A DNA stretch of 64,000 nt from Tillus elongatus (Eukaryota > Arthropoda > Insecta > Coleoptera > Cleridae), in contig OZ023270.1 in NCBI GenBank assembly GCA_964006375.1, positions 77,291,391 to 77,355,390 on the forward strand, in the 5' to 3' direction. Position 1 is the first letter of the stretch. Each line of letters starts with the position of its first letter. Of this stretch, positions 41,978-54,700 are shown piece by piece. Under the pieces are notes generated by a model. That model had not been told where the DNA came from. It saw only the letters and a list, made by a program, of their open reading frames with translations, and ran no database searches. The translations under genes were made by a program, and so were the position numbers.

Positions 41978-43272
41978 ATTTTTTTTTTTTTTTATTTCAA
42001 CAACACACCACGAGGGCTTACAGCCTAAATACTATCGTACCGTGGGTGTTGACAAGGAGGAAAGAGGCAGCTTGTTAATTCTGGACTTGAAGGTTCGGAG
42101 GAGAAGGAAAAACATGTGCCGGCAAGGAATTCCACAACTTGGAAGTCCTCGGGACGAAAGAGCGGGCATAACAAGATGTTCTATGTCTGGTGACCTGGAC
42201 AGTAAAAGGGTGCATTCGCTCTGTTCCCCTGGTAGATCTGTTGGGGGCAGCAGGTGGGGGAACTATGGAGGAAAGCTCCTCTGAGCAGTGCCCGTGCAGA
42301 TATCTATAAAAAAGAGAGAGGTCACCAAAGGCACGTCGGTGGGCAAGGGATGGCAGCCTTTGGGTGAGGGTAGGGTCACCGATGAGACGTATAGCTCTCT
42401 TTTGAATGGAGGCCAGGATAGCTAGTGTAGAAGCGGCAGCGGCACCCCAGATGTGGGAGCAGTACTCGAGGTTTGGCCTTATTTGTGAAGTATATAAGGT
42501 ATAGAGATTAGCTGGTGAAAAGTATTTGCGAGCCCGGAAGAGGAAACCTAATTTCTTAGCAGCTGCTTTTGCAATTGATGTGACATGTTGGTGCCAATTA
42601 AGATTTCGATCTACAGAAATGCCAACAAGCGAAAAGGACTCATTAGTTTGAATAACTTGGTTGTTCATTGTAATGGGTCTAGGGCTGGTGTATCTCTTGT
42701 GAGAAAGAAAGCAAGACTTAGTTTTGGTGGGGTTGAATTGTACAAGATTTCTACTTCCCCAGTCTAATATTTTTTGGAGATCCACGGAGACAGAACCCTC
42801 CATGAGTCTGCGATCCTCATCTAATTGGGCTAAAGAGACAGGCTTAGAATATTGTATATTTGAATGGAGGGTGCTGTCGTCCGCGTGGCTGTGAACTGGG
42901 TTGGATGTGCTAGAGAGGAGGTCATTGATGTGGAGAAGAAACAAAGTAGGGGCTAAAGCTGAACCTTGAGGAACTCCTGCATTAATTGGATACAGTTTAG
43001 AGGAATGGCCATCCACAACAACAGATATGCTCCTGTTGGAGAGGAAATCTGCTGTCCAGGTACAAAGTTTTGGTGGTAGGCCATAGGCCGGAAGTTTATT
43101 AAGCAGCGCTGCGTGCCAGACCTGGTCGAATGCTTTTGATATGTCTAGAGCAACAATCTGGGATTCACCGTGTTGTTCCATAGACTTGTTCCAAGAATGG
43201 GTGACAAAGGAAAGGAGGTCGGCAGTCGATCTGCGCTGACGGAATCCATACTGCCTGTTGTGGAGTAGACTG
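41978..43272 (-). mobile_element. family A LINE, copy 4 (5'-truncated)
   Basis: 3' end marked by the T-run 41980-41994 and ATTTCAACAACACACCACGAGG. Runs through the polymerase to about 43272. The 3' end carries the longest poly(A) of the family, suggesting a relatively recent insertion. Confidence 0.85.
42075..43265 (-). pseudogene. family A copy 4 ORF2, reverse transcriptase with 368-codon open frame
   Basis: The cleanest family-A polymerase. The frame from 43181 to 42075 is open: VALDISKAFDQVWHAALLNK, SVVVDGHSSKLYPINAGVPQ, GSALAPTLFLLHINDLLSST, catalytic box SHADDSTLHSN, then ISVDRNLNWHQHVTSIAKAA, RPNLEYCSHIWGAAAASTLA, RLIGDPTLTQRLPSLAHRRA, SLFYRYLHGHCSEELSSIVP and NSLPAHVFPSPPNL. The box reads HADD where YADD is expected; copy 1 reads YVDD. 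The segment upstream (RQAVWIPSAQIDCRPPF, really the QYGFRQRRSTADL region in another frame) is shifted near 43180. The natural C-terminus is lost to a frameshift near 42100. Confidence 0.8.
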
Positions 43273-43654
43273 TGTCCATGTCAAACAATTGTAAATTCTG
43301 AGATGAAAACGATGATGACTAGGGCTGGATTCAGGCGAGGGCAACATGGGTTGAAGTGCGATGGTTTATAGCAGTAATCTGGGAATGTAACCGTTCTGTG
43401 GTTTCCTGGGCTTATTGAAACTTTGTGAAGCTCTGATTCCATCTTGGATCCGTCAGTTTATCAGATTATTTGTGCTGTCGCCGGAAATCCATGTGCCCAT
43501 CTTTCCCTATGGTATTTATGTATTGAAATTTTTTGCGAAGCTGTACTTTGGGACCCTACTATCAGTGGTGATGATCGGTTCTGCCTTCAATTCCTTGTAC
43601 AGCTTCTGATAGTCTGCTATGTGCTTCTGGCGCAATAGTGTTTGACCTTGCATT

Positions 43655-43656
<2 letters not shown>
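43273..43656. other. no gene or recognisable repeat
   Basis: Sequence between LINE A copy 4 and the TA microsatellite. Short open frames only. Confidence 0.45.

Positions 43657-43731
<75 letters not shown>
43657..43731. repeat. (TA)n microsatellite, about 37 units
   Basis: Uninterrupted AT dinucleotides over about 75 bases. Confidence 0.98.
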
Positions 43732-43734
<3 letters not shown>

Positions 43735-44263
43735 TTACTTGTTACGTCACTTTGCATGCTTCTCCTTGTACTTGTGCAATGGAGGTAGTTCTAAAAGGAC
43801 TTCAATGCTGCCATCCAGTAGCCCTTATGGCCCCCATAGTGAAGACAAGCTGGCTTCTGTGAAAAATAAATTAATAGCTAAAGTGTGTGATAAACTTATT
43901 ACGCAAATCAGTCAAATTAATAAAAATAATTTCCACAATGCAAATGACAAGTGTTAAAAGTGAGCAGTGTTTTATATCCTCAAAGACATGTAAGTGCAGT
44001 AAAGGCCAAGATTATAATGGCCTTGTACAGTGCAAAAAAAAACACAGAAGAACTGATGTCACACTTTGGTAGGATAATTAAGGTAAGATGAAGCCTCTAT
44101 AATCAAGGTGTGTCTATAATTAGATACATAAAAGGTAAGTAAAATGTATTTGACAAGACTGGTTACTTGCTATAATGACAGTACTAAAAAAATGGTATAC
44201 TATGTAAAAAAATAGAGGAATTTAACTTTTATACTCACAGGTAGTCTAGTAAGGTATTTACGA
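43732..44263. other. no gene recognised
   Basis: A weakly coding-looking plus-strand stretch (LPSSSPYGPHSEDKLASVKN at about 43808-43870) is short, interrupted and of unknown origin. Ends in the target duplication of the LINE fragment at 44264. Confidence 0.35.
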
Positions 44264-44329
44264 CCCAAGGGTTGCGGTGCTATTGGGGCAGCAAGGCCGC
44301 GGACGAGCCCTGAAGGAACAAAAAAAAAA
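44264..44329 (+). mobile_element. minimal family E LINE insertion (3' UTR only) with target duplication
   Basis: 66 bases containing the family-E 3' end (GGTTGCGGTGCTAT, GGCCGCGGACGAGCCCT and an A-run), flanked by AAGGTATTTACGA at 44251-44263 and 44330-44342. This is an extreme 5' truncation. Confidence 0.9.
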
Positions 44330-46328
44330 AAGGTATTTACGAACTGTGTACTAACAGGACCACATAATTCCTAGTGTTTCTGCTATAGGTACTAACGCAA
44401 AAACTACACTTTACTACATTTCTAGAGAAAATTAAGCTTTTGTAGTTGTTACAAACTAATTTATTGCGGCGTTTACACAATTCCTCGCGTTTCTCATCTC
44501 CTGATAGCAAACATCGATTTTAGTACATTTTTAGAGGAATTTCAGCTTTTGCATATAATACAAACTAATTTACTGTCAGGTCCATACAACTACTCACGTT
44601 TCTGCTCTCCTGATAACAAAACTCGTTTTTACTAAATTTTTAGAGTAATTTAAGCTTTTGCATTTGTTACAAATCAATTCACTACCAGGTTCACACAATT
44701 CCTCACGTTTTTGCTCTCCTGATACGAAAACTTGATTTTACGAAATTCTTAGAGCAATTTAAATGCTTTGCGCTTATTGCAAATTAATTCTATACCAGGT
44801 CCACACCATTCCTCACGTTTCTGTTCTCCTGATACCAAAACTCGATTTTACGAATTTTTAAAGGAATCTTAGCTTTTGCGTTTATTGCAAATTAATTCTA
44901 GGTCCAAACAATTCCTTAAGTTTCTCTGCTCTCCTGATACCAAAATTCGATTTTACTAAATTTTTAGAGCAGCATTTTTTCATTTTATTGAAAATGAATA
45001 ACTACCAGGTCCACACAATTCCTCGCGTTTCTGCTCTCCTGATACCAAAACTTGATTTTACTAAATTTTTAGAGCCGTTTTACCTTTTTCATTTTATTAA
45101 AAATAAATAATTACCAGGTCCACAGAATTCCTCGCGTTTCTGCTCTCCTGATACCAAAACTCGATTTTATTAAATATTTAGAGCAGTTTTACCTTTTGCA
45201 TTTTATTAACAATGAATCACTACCAGGTTCACACAATGCCTCGCGTTTCTGCTCTCCTGATACCCAAACTCGATTTTATTAAATATTTAGAGCTGTTCTA
45301 CCTTTTGCATTTTATTAAAAATGAATGACTACCAGGTCCACAGACTTCCTCGCATTTCTGCTCTCCTGATACCAAAACTCGATTTTAGTAAATTTTTAGA
45401 GCAGTTTTACTTTTTGCATTTTATTAAAAATTAATAACTACCAGGTCCACACAATTCCCTCGCGTTTCTGCTCTCCTGATACCAAAACTCGATTTCATTA
45501 AATTTTTAGAGCAGTTTTACCTTTTGCATTTTACTAAAAATGAATTACTACCAGGTTCACAGAATTCCTCGCGTTTCTGCTCTCGTGATACCAAAACTCG
45601 ATTTTACTACATTTTTAAAGCAGTTTTAGCTTTTGCCTTTTATTAAAAATGAATCACTACCAGGTCCACAGAATTCCTCGCGTTTCTGCTCTCCTGATAC
45701 CAAAACTCGATTTTACTACATTTTTAGGGCAGTTTTAGCTTTTGCATTCACTATAAATTAATTCACTACCAGGTCCACACACTTCCTCGCGTTTCTGCTC
45801 TCCTGATACCAAAACTCGATTTTACTACATTTTTAAAGCAGTTTTAGTTTTTGCCTTTTATTAAAAATGAATCACTACCAGGTCCACACAATTCCTCGCG
45901 TTTCTGCTCTCCTGATACCAAAACTCGATTTGACTACATTTTTAGAGCAGTTTTAGCTTTTGCCTTTTATTAAAAATGAATCACTACCAGGTCCACACAC
46001 TTCCTCGCGTTTCTGCTCTCCTGATACAAAAACTCGATTTTACTACATTTTTAAAGCAGTTTTAGCTTTTGCCTTTTATTAAAAATGAATCACTACCAGG
46101 TTCACAGAATTCCTCGCGTTTCTGCTCTCCTAATACCAAAACTCGATTTGACTACATTTTTAGAGCAGTTTCAGCTTTTGCATTCACTATAAATTAATTA
46201 ATTACCAGGTCCACACACTTCCTCGCGTTTCTGCTCTCCTGATACCAAAACTCGATTTTACTTAAATTTTTAGAGCAGTTTTAGCTTTTGCATTCACTAT
46301 AAATTAATTCATTACCAGGTCCACACAC

Positions 46329-49300
46329 TTCCTCGCGTTTCTGCTCTCCTGATACAAGAATTCAATTTTACTTGATTTTTAAGAGAATTGCAGTTTCATC
46401 TTTACAAACGAGTTTTTCAGTTTCACACACTTCCTCGCGTTTCTGCTCTCCTGATACAAGAATTCAATTTTACTTGATTTTTAAGAGAATTTGCACTTTC
46501 ATGTTTACAAACGAATTTTTCAGTTTCACACACTTCCTCGCGTTTCTGCTCTCCTGATACCAAAACTTGATTTTACTAAATTTTTAGAGCAGTTTTAGGT
46601 TTTGCATTCACTATAAATTAATTCATTACCAGGTCCACACACTTCCTCGCGTTTCTGCTCTCCTGATACCAAAACTCGATTTTACTTAAATTTTTAGAGC
46701 AGTTTTAGCTTTTGCATTCACTATAAATTAATTCATTACCAGGTCCACACACTTCCTCGCGTTTCTGCTCTCCTGATACAAGAATTCAATTTTACTTGAT
46801 TTTTAAGAGAATTGCAGTTTCATCTTTACAAACGAGTTTTTCAGTTTCACACACTTCCTCGCGTTTCTGCTCTCCTGATACAAGAATTCAATTTTACTTG
46901 ATTTTTAAGAGAATTGCAGTTTCATCTTTACAAACAAGTTTTTTAGTTTCACACACTTCCTCGCGTTTCTGCTCTCCTGATACAAGAATTCAATTTTACT
47001 TGATTTTTAAGAGAATTTGCACTTTCATGTTTACAAACGAATTTTTTAGTTTCACACACTTCCTCGCGTTTCTGCTCTCCTGATACCAAAACTCGATTTT
47101 ACTAAATTTTTAGAGAAGTTTTAGCTTTTGCATTCACTATAAATTAATTCATTACCAGGTCCACACACTTCCTCGCGTTTCTGCACTCCTGATACAAGAA
47201 TTCAATTTTACTTGATTTTTAAGAGAATTGCAGTTTCATCTTTACAAACGAGTTTTTTAGTTTCACACACTTCCTCGCGTTTCTGCTCTCCTGATACAAG
47301 AATTCAATTTTACTTGATTTTTAAGAGAATTTGCACTTTCATGTTTACAAACGAATTTTTCAGTTTCACACACTTCCTCGCGTTTCTGCTCTCCTGATAC
47401 CAAAACTCGATTTTACTAAATTTTTAGAGCAGTTTTAGCTTTTGCATTCACTATAAATTAATTCATTACCAGGTCCACACACTTCCTCGCGTTTCTGCTC
47501 TCCTGATACCAAAACTCGATTTTACGTAAATTTTTAGACCAGTTTTAGCTTTTGCATTCACTATAAATTAATTCATTACCAGGTCCACACACTTCCTCGC
47601 GTTTCTGCTCTCCTGATACAAGAATTCAATTTTACTTGATTTTTAAGAGAATTGCAGTTCCATCTTTACAAACGAGTTTTTTAGTTTCACACACTTCCTC
47701 GCGTTTCTGCTCTCCTGATACAAGAATTCAATTTTACTTGATTTTTAAGAGAATTTGCACTTTCATGTTTACAAACGAATTTTTCAGTTTCACACACTTC
47801 CTCGCGTTTCTGCTCTCCTGATACCAAAACTCGATTTTACTAAATTTTTAGAGCAGTTTTAGCTTTTGCCTTTTATTAAAAATGAATCACTACCAGGTCC
47901 ACACACTTCCTCGCGTTTCTGCTCTCCTGATACAAAAACTCGATTTTACTACATTTTTAAAGCAGTTTTAGCTTTTGCCTTTTATTAAAAATGAATCACT
48001 ACCAGGTCCACAGAATTCCTCGCGTTTCTGCTCTCCTGATACCAAAACTCGATTTGACTACATTTTTAGAGCAGTTTTAGCTTTTGCATTCACTATAAAT
48101 TAATTAATTACCAGGTCCACACACTTCCTCGCGTTTCTGCTCTCCTGATACAACAATTCAATTTTACTTGATTTTTAAGAGAATTGCAGTTTCATCTTTA
48201 CAAACGAGTTTTTCAGTTTCACACACTTCCTCGCGTTTCTGCTCTCCTGATACAAGAATTCAATTTTACTTGATTTTTAAGAGAATTTGCACTTTCATGT
48301 TTACAAACGAATTTTTCAGTTTCACACACTTCCTCGCGTTTCTGCTCTCCTGATACCAAAACTTGATTTTACTAAATTTTTAGAGCAGTTTTAGGTTTTG
48401 CATTCACTATAAATTAATTCATTACCAGGTCCACACACTTCCTCGCGTTTCTGCTCTCCTGATACCAAAACTCGATTTTACTTAAATTTTTAGAGCAGTT
48501 TTAGCTTTTGCATTCACTATAAATTAATTCATTACCAGGTCCACACACTTCCTTGCGTTTCTGCTCTCCTGATACAAGAATTCAATTTTACTTGATTTTT
48601 AAGAGAATTGCAGTTTCATCTTTACAAACGAGTTTTTCAGTTTCACACACTTCCTCGCGTTTCTGCTCTCCTGATACAAGAATTCAATTTTACTTGATTT
48701 TTAAGAGAATTGCAGTTTCATCTTTACAAACGAGTTTTTTAGTTTCACACACTTCCTCGCGTTTCTGCTCTCCTGATACAAGAATTCAATTTTACTTGAT
48801 TTTTAAGAGAATTTGCACTTTCATGTTTACAAACGAATTTTTTAGTTTCACACACTTCCTCGCGTTTCTGCTCTCCTGATACCAAAACTCGATTTTACTA
48901 AATTTTTAGAGAAGTTTTAGCTTTTGCATTCACTATAAATTAATTCATTACCAGGTCCACACACTTCCTCGCGTTTCTGCTCTCCTGATACAAGAATTCA
49001 ATTTTACTTGATTTTTAAGAGAATTGCAGTTCCATCTTTACAAACGAGTTTTTTAGTTTCACACTTCCTCGCGTTTCTGCTCTCCTGATACAAGAATTCA
49101 ATTTTACTTGATTTTTAAGAGAATTTGCACTTTCATGTTTACAAACGAATTTTTCAGTTTCACACACTTCCTCGCGTTTCTGCTCTCCTGATACCAAAAC
49201 TCGATTTTACTAAATTTTTAGAGCAGTTTTAGCTTTTGCATTCACTATAAATTAATTCATTACCAGGTCCACACACTTCCTCGCGTTTCTGCTCTCCTGA

Positions 49301-51714
49301 TACCAAAACTCGATTTTACGTAAATTTTTAGAGCAGTTTTAGCTTTTGCATTCACTATAAATTAATTCATTACCAGGTCCACACACTTCCTCGCGTTTCT
49401 GCTCTCCTGATACAAGAATTCAATTTTACTTGATTTTTAAGAGAATTGCAGTTCCATCTTTACAAACGAGTTTTTTAGTTTCACACACTTCCTCGCGTTT
49501 CTGCTCTCCTGATACAAGAATTCAATTTTACTTGATTTTTAAGAGAATTTGCACTTTCATGTTTACAAACGAATTTTTCAGTTTCACACACTTCCTCGCG
49601 TTTCTGCTCTCCTGATACCAAAACTCGATTTTACTAAATTTTTAGAGCAGTTTTAGCTTTTGCCTTTTATTAAAAATGAATCACTACCAGGTCCACACAC
49701 TTCCTCGCGTTTCTGCTCTCCTGATACAAAAACTCGATTTTACTACATTTTTAAAGCAGTTTTAGCTTTTGCCTTTTATTAAAAATGAATCACTACCAGG
49801 TCCACAGAATTCCTCGCGTTTCTGCTCTCCTGATACCAAAACTCGATTTGACTACATTTTTAGAGCAGTTTTAGCTTTTGCATTCACTATAAATTAATTA
49901 ATTACCAGGTCCACACACTTCCTCGCGTTTCTGCTCTCCTGATACAAGAATTCAATTTTACTTGATTTTTAAGAGAATTGCAGTTTCATCTTTACAAACG
50001 AGTTTTTCAGTTTCACACACTTCCTCGCGTTTCTGCTCTCCTGATACAAGAATTCAATTTTACTTGATTTTTAAGAGAATTTGCACTTTCATGTTTACAA
50101 ACGAATTTTTCAGTTTCACACACTTCCTCGCGTTTCTGCTCTCCTGATACCAAAACTTGATTTTACTAAATTTTTAGAGCAGTTTTAGGTTTTGCATTCA
50201 CTATAAATTAATTCATTACCAGGTCCACACACTTCCTCGCGTTTCTGCTCTCCTGATACCAAAACTCGATTTTACTTAAATTTTTAGAGCAGTTTTAGCT
50301 TTTGCATTCACTATAAATTAATTCATTACCAGGTCCACACACTTCCTCGCGTTTCTGCTCTCCTGATACAAGAATTCAATTTTACTTGATTTTTAAGAGA
50401 ATTGCAGTTTCATCTTTACAAACGAGTTTTTCAGTTTCACACACTTCCTCGCGTTTCTGCTCTCCTGATACAAGAATTCAATTTTACTTGATTTTTAAGA
50501 GAATTGCAGTTTCATCTTTACAAACGAGTTTTTTAGTTTCACACACTTCCTCGCGTTTCTGCTCTCCTGATACAAGAATTCAATTTTACTTGATTTTTAA
50601 GAGAATTTGCACTTTCATGTTTACAAACGAATTTTTTAGTTTCACACACTTCCTCGCGTTTCTGCTCTCCTGATACCAAAACTCGATTTTACTAAATTTT
50701 TAGAGAAGTTTTAGCTTTTGCATTCATTATAAATTAATTCATTACCAGGTCCACACACTTCCTCGCGTTTCTGCTCTCCTGATACAAGAATTCAATTTTA
50801 CTTGATTTTTAAGAGAATTGCAGTTCCATCTTTACAAACGAGTTTTTTAGTTTCACACACTTCCTCGCGTTTCTGCTCTCCTGATACAAGAATTCAATTT
50901 TACTTGATTTTTAAGAGAATTTGCACTTTCATGTTTACAAACGAATTTTTCAGTTTCACACACTTCCTCGCGTTTCTGCTCTCCTGATACCAAAACTCGA
51001 TTTTACTAAATTTTTAGAGCAGTTTTAGCTTTTGCATTCACTATAAATTAATTCATTACCAGGTCCACACACTTCCTCGCGTTTCTGCTCTCCTGATACC
51101 AAAACTCGATTTTACGTAAATTTTTAGAGCAGTTTTAGCTTTTGCATTCACTATAAATTAATTCATTACCAGGTCCACACACTTCCTCGCGTTTCTGCTC
51201 TCCTGATACAAGAATTCAATTTTACTTGATTTTTAAGAGAATTGCAGTTCCATCTTTACAAACGAGTTTTTTAGTTTCACACACTTCCTCGCGTTTCTGC
51301 TCTCCTGATACAAGAATTCAATTTTACTTGATTTTTAAGAGAATTTGCACTTTCATGTTTACAAACGAATTTTTCAGTTTCACACACTTCCTCGCGTTTC
51401 TGCTCTCCTGATACCAAAACTCGATTTTACTAAATTTTTAGAGCAGTTTTAGCTTTTGCCTTTTATTAAAAATGAATCACTACCAGGTCCACACACTTCC
51501 TCGCGTTTCTGCTCTCCTGATACAAAAACTCGATTTTACTACATTTTTAAAGCAGTTTTAGCTTTTGCCTTTTATTAAAAATGAATCACTACCAGGTCCA
51601 CAGAATTCCTCGCGTTTCTGCTCTCCTGATACCAAAACTCGATTTGACTACATTTTTAGAGCAGTTTTAGCTTTTGCATTCACTATAAATTAATTAATTA
51701 CCAGGTCCACACAC
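46329..51714. repeat. higher-order repeat: three copies of a 17-monomer, 1796-bp unit
   Basis: Copies start at 46329, 48125 and 49919 (distances 1796 and 1794; the two-base difference is a lost AC near 49063). Each has the monomer order B B' A A, B B B' A, B B' A A, B B' A A A. Rare variants such as ACGTAAATT, TTGACTACA and AGAGAAG recur at the same place in each copy. Confidence 0.92.
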
Positions 51715-54700
51715 TTCCTCGCGTTTCTGCTCTCCTGATACCAAAACTCGATTTTACTTAAATTTTTAGAGCAGTTTTAGCTTTTGCATTCACTATAAAT
51801 TAATTCATTACCAGGTCCACACACTTCCTCGCGTTTCTGCTCTCCTGATACAAGAATTCAATTTTACTTGATTTTTAAGAGAATTGCAGTTTCATCTTTA
51901 CAAACGAGTTTTTCAGTTTCACACACTTCCTCGCGTTTCTGCTCTCCTGATACAAGAATTCAATTTTACTTGATTTTTAAGAGAATTTGCACTTTCATCT
52001 TTACAAACGAGTTTTTCAGTTTCACACACTTCCTCGCGTTTCTGCTCTCCTGATACAAGAATTCAATTTTACTTGATTTTTAAGAGAATTGCAGTTTTAT
52101 CTTTACAAACGAGTTTTTTAGTTTCACACACTTCCTCGCGTTTCTGCTCTCCTGATACCAAAACTCGATTTTACTAAATTTTTAGAGCAGTTTTAGCTTT
52201 TACATTTACTATAAATTAATTCATTACCAGGTCCACACACTTCCTCGCGTTTCTGCTCTCCTGATACAAGAATTCAATTTTACTTGATTTTTAAGAGAAT
52301 TTGCACTTTCATGTTTACAAACGAATTTTTCAGTTTCACACACTTCCTCGCGTTTCTGCTCTCCTGATACCAAAACTCGATTTTACCAAATTTTTAGAGC
52401 TGTTTTAGCTTTTGCATTCACTATAAATTAATTCATTACCAGGTCCACACACTTCCTCGCGTTTCTGCTCTCCTGATACAAGAATTCAATTTTACTTGAT
52501 TTTTAAGAGAATTGCAGTTTCATCTTTACAAACGAGTTTTTTAGTTTCACACACTTCCTCGCGTTTCTGCTATCCTGATACCAAAACTCGATTTTACTAA
52601 ATTTTTAGAGCAGTTTTAGCTTTTGCATTCACTATAAATTAATTCATTACCAGGTCCACACACTTCCTCGCGTTTCTGCTCTCCTGATACAAGAATTCAA
52701 TTTTACTTGATTTTTAAGAGAATTTGCACTTTCATGTTTACAAACGAATTTTTCAGTTTCACACACTTCCTCGCGTTTCTGCTCTCCTGATACCAAAACT
52801 CGATTTTACTAAATTTTTAGAGCAGTTTTAGCTTTTGCATTCACTATAAATTAATTCATTACCAGGTCCACACACTTCCTCGCGTTTCTGCTCTCCTGAT
52901 ACAAGAATTCAATTTTACTTGATTTTTAAGAGAATTTGCACTTTCATGTTTACAAACGAATTTTTCAGTTTCACACACTTCCTCGCGTTTCTGCTCTCCT
53001 GATACCAAAACTCGATTTTACTAAATTTTTAGAGCAGTTTTAGCTTTTGCATTCACTATAAATTAATTCATTACCAGGTCCACACACTTCCTCGCGTTTC
53101 TGCTCTCCTGATACAAGAATTCAATTTTACTTGATTTTTAAGAGAATTGCAGTTTCATCTTTACAAACGAGTTTTTTAGTTTCACACACTTCCTCGCGTT
53201 TCTGCTATCCTGATACCAAAACTCGATTTTACTAAATTTTTAGAGCAGTTTTAGCTTTTGCATTCACTATAAATTAATTCATTACCAGGTCCACACACTT
53301 CCTCGCGTTTCTGCTCTCCTGATACAAGAATTCAATTTTACTTGATTTTTAAGAGAATTTGCACTTTCATGTTTACAAACGAATTTTTCAGTTTCACACA
53401 CTTCCTCGCGTTTCTGCTCTCCTGATACCAAAACTCGATTTTACTAAATTTTTAGAGCAGTTTTAGCTTTTGCATTCACTATAAATTAATTCATTACCAG
53501 GTCCACACACTTCCTCGCGTTTCTGCTCTCCTGATACAAGAATTCAATTTTACTTGATTTTTAAGAGAATTTGCACTTTCATGTTTACAAACGAATTTTT
53601 CAGTTTCACACACTTCCTCGCGTTTCTGCTCTCCTGATACCAAAACTCGATTTTACTAAATTTTTAGAGCAGTTTTAGCTTTTGCATTCACTATAAATTA
53701 ATTCATTACCAGGTCCACACACTTCCTCACGTTTCTGCTCTCCTGATACCAAAACTCGATTTTACGTAAATTTTTAGAGCAGTTTTAGCTTTTGCATTCA
53801 CTATAAATTAATTCATTACCAGGTCCACACACTTCCTCGCGTTTCTGCTCTCCTGATACAAGAATTCAATTTTACTTGATTTTTAAGAGAATTGCAGTTT
53901 CATCTTTACAAACGAGTTTTTCAGTTTCACACACTTCCTCGCGTTTCTGCTCTCCTGATACAAGAATTCAATTTTACTTGATTTTTAAGAGAATTTGCAC
54001 TTTCATGTTTACAAACGAATTTTTCAGTTTCACACACTTCCTCGCGTTTCTGCTCTCCTGATACCAAAACTCGATTTTACTAAATTTTTAGAGCAGTTTT
54101 AGCTTTTGCATTCACTATAAATTAATTCATTACCAGGTCCACACACTTCCTCGCGTTTCTGCTCTCCTGATACCAAAACTCGATTTTACGTAAATTTTTA
54201 GAGCAGTTTTAGCTTTTGCATTCACTATAAATTAATTCATTACCAGGTCCACACACTTCCTCGCGTTTCTGCTCTCCTGATACAAGAATTCAATTTTACT
54301 TGATTTTTAAGAGAATTGCAGTTCCATCTTTACAAACGAGTTTTTTAGTTTCACACACTTCCTCGCGTTTCTGCTCTCCTGATACAAGAATTCAATTTTA
54401 CTTGATTTTTAAGAGAATTTGCACTTTCATGTTTACAAACGAATTTTTCAGTTTCACACACTTCCTCGCGTTTCTGCTCTCCTGATACCAAAACTCGATT
54501 TTACTAAATTTTTAAAGCAGTTTTAGCTTTTGCATTCACTATAAATTAATTCATTACCAGGTCCACACACTTCCTCGCGTTTCTGCTCTCCTGATACAAG
54601 AATTCAATTTTACTTGATTTTTAAGAGAATTGCAGTTTCATCTTTACAAACGAGTTTTTTAGTTTCACACACTTCCTCGCGTTTCTGCTCTCCTGATACA

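Noticed and set aside
43516..43862. Open frames of repeated YI residues
   Set aside because: They are translations of the TA microsatellite.
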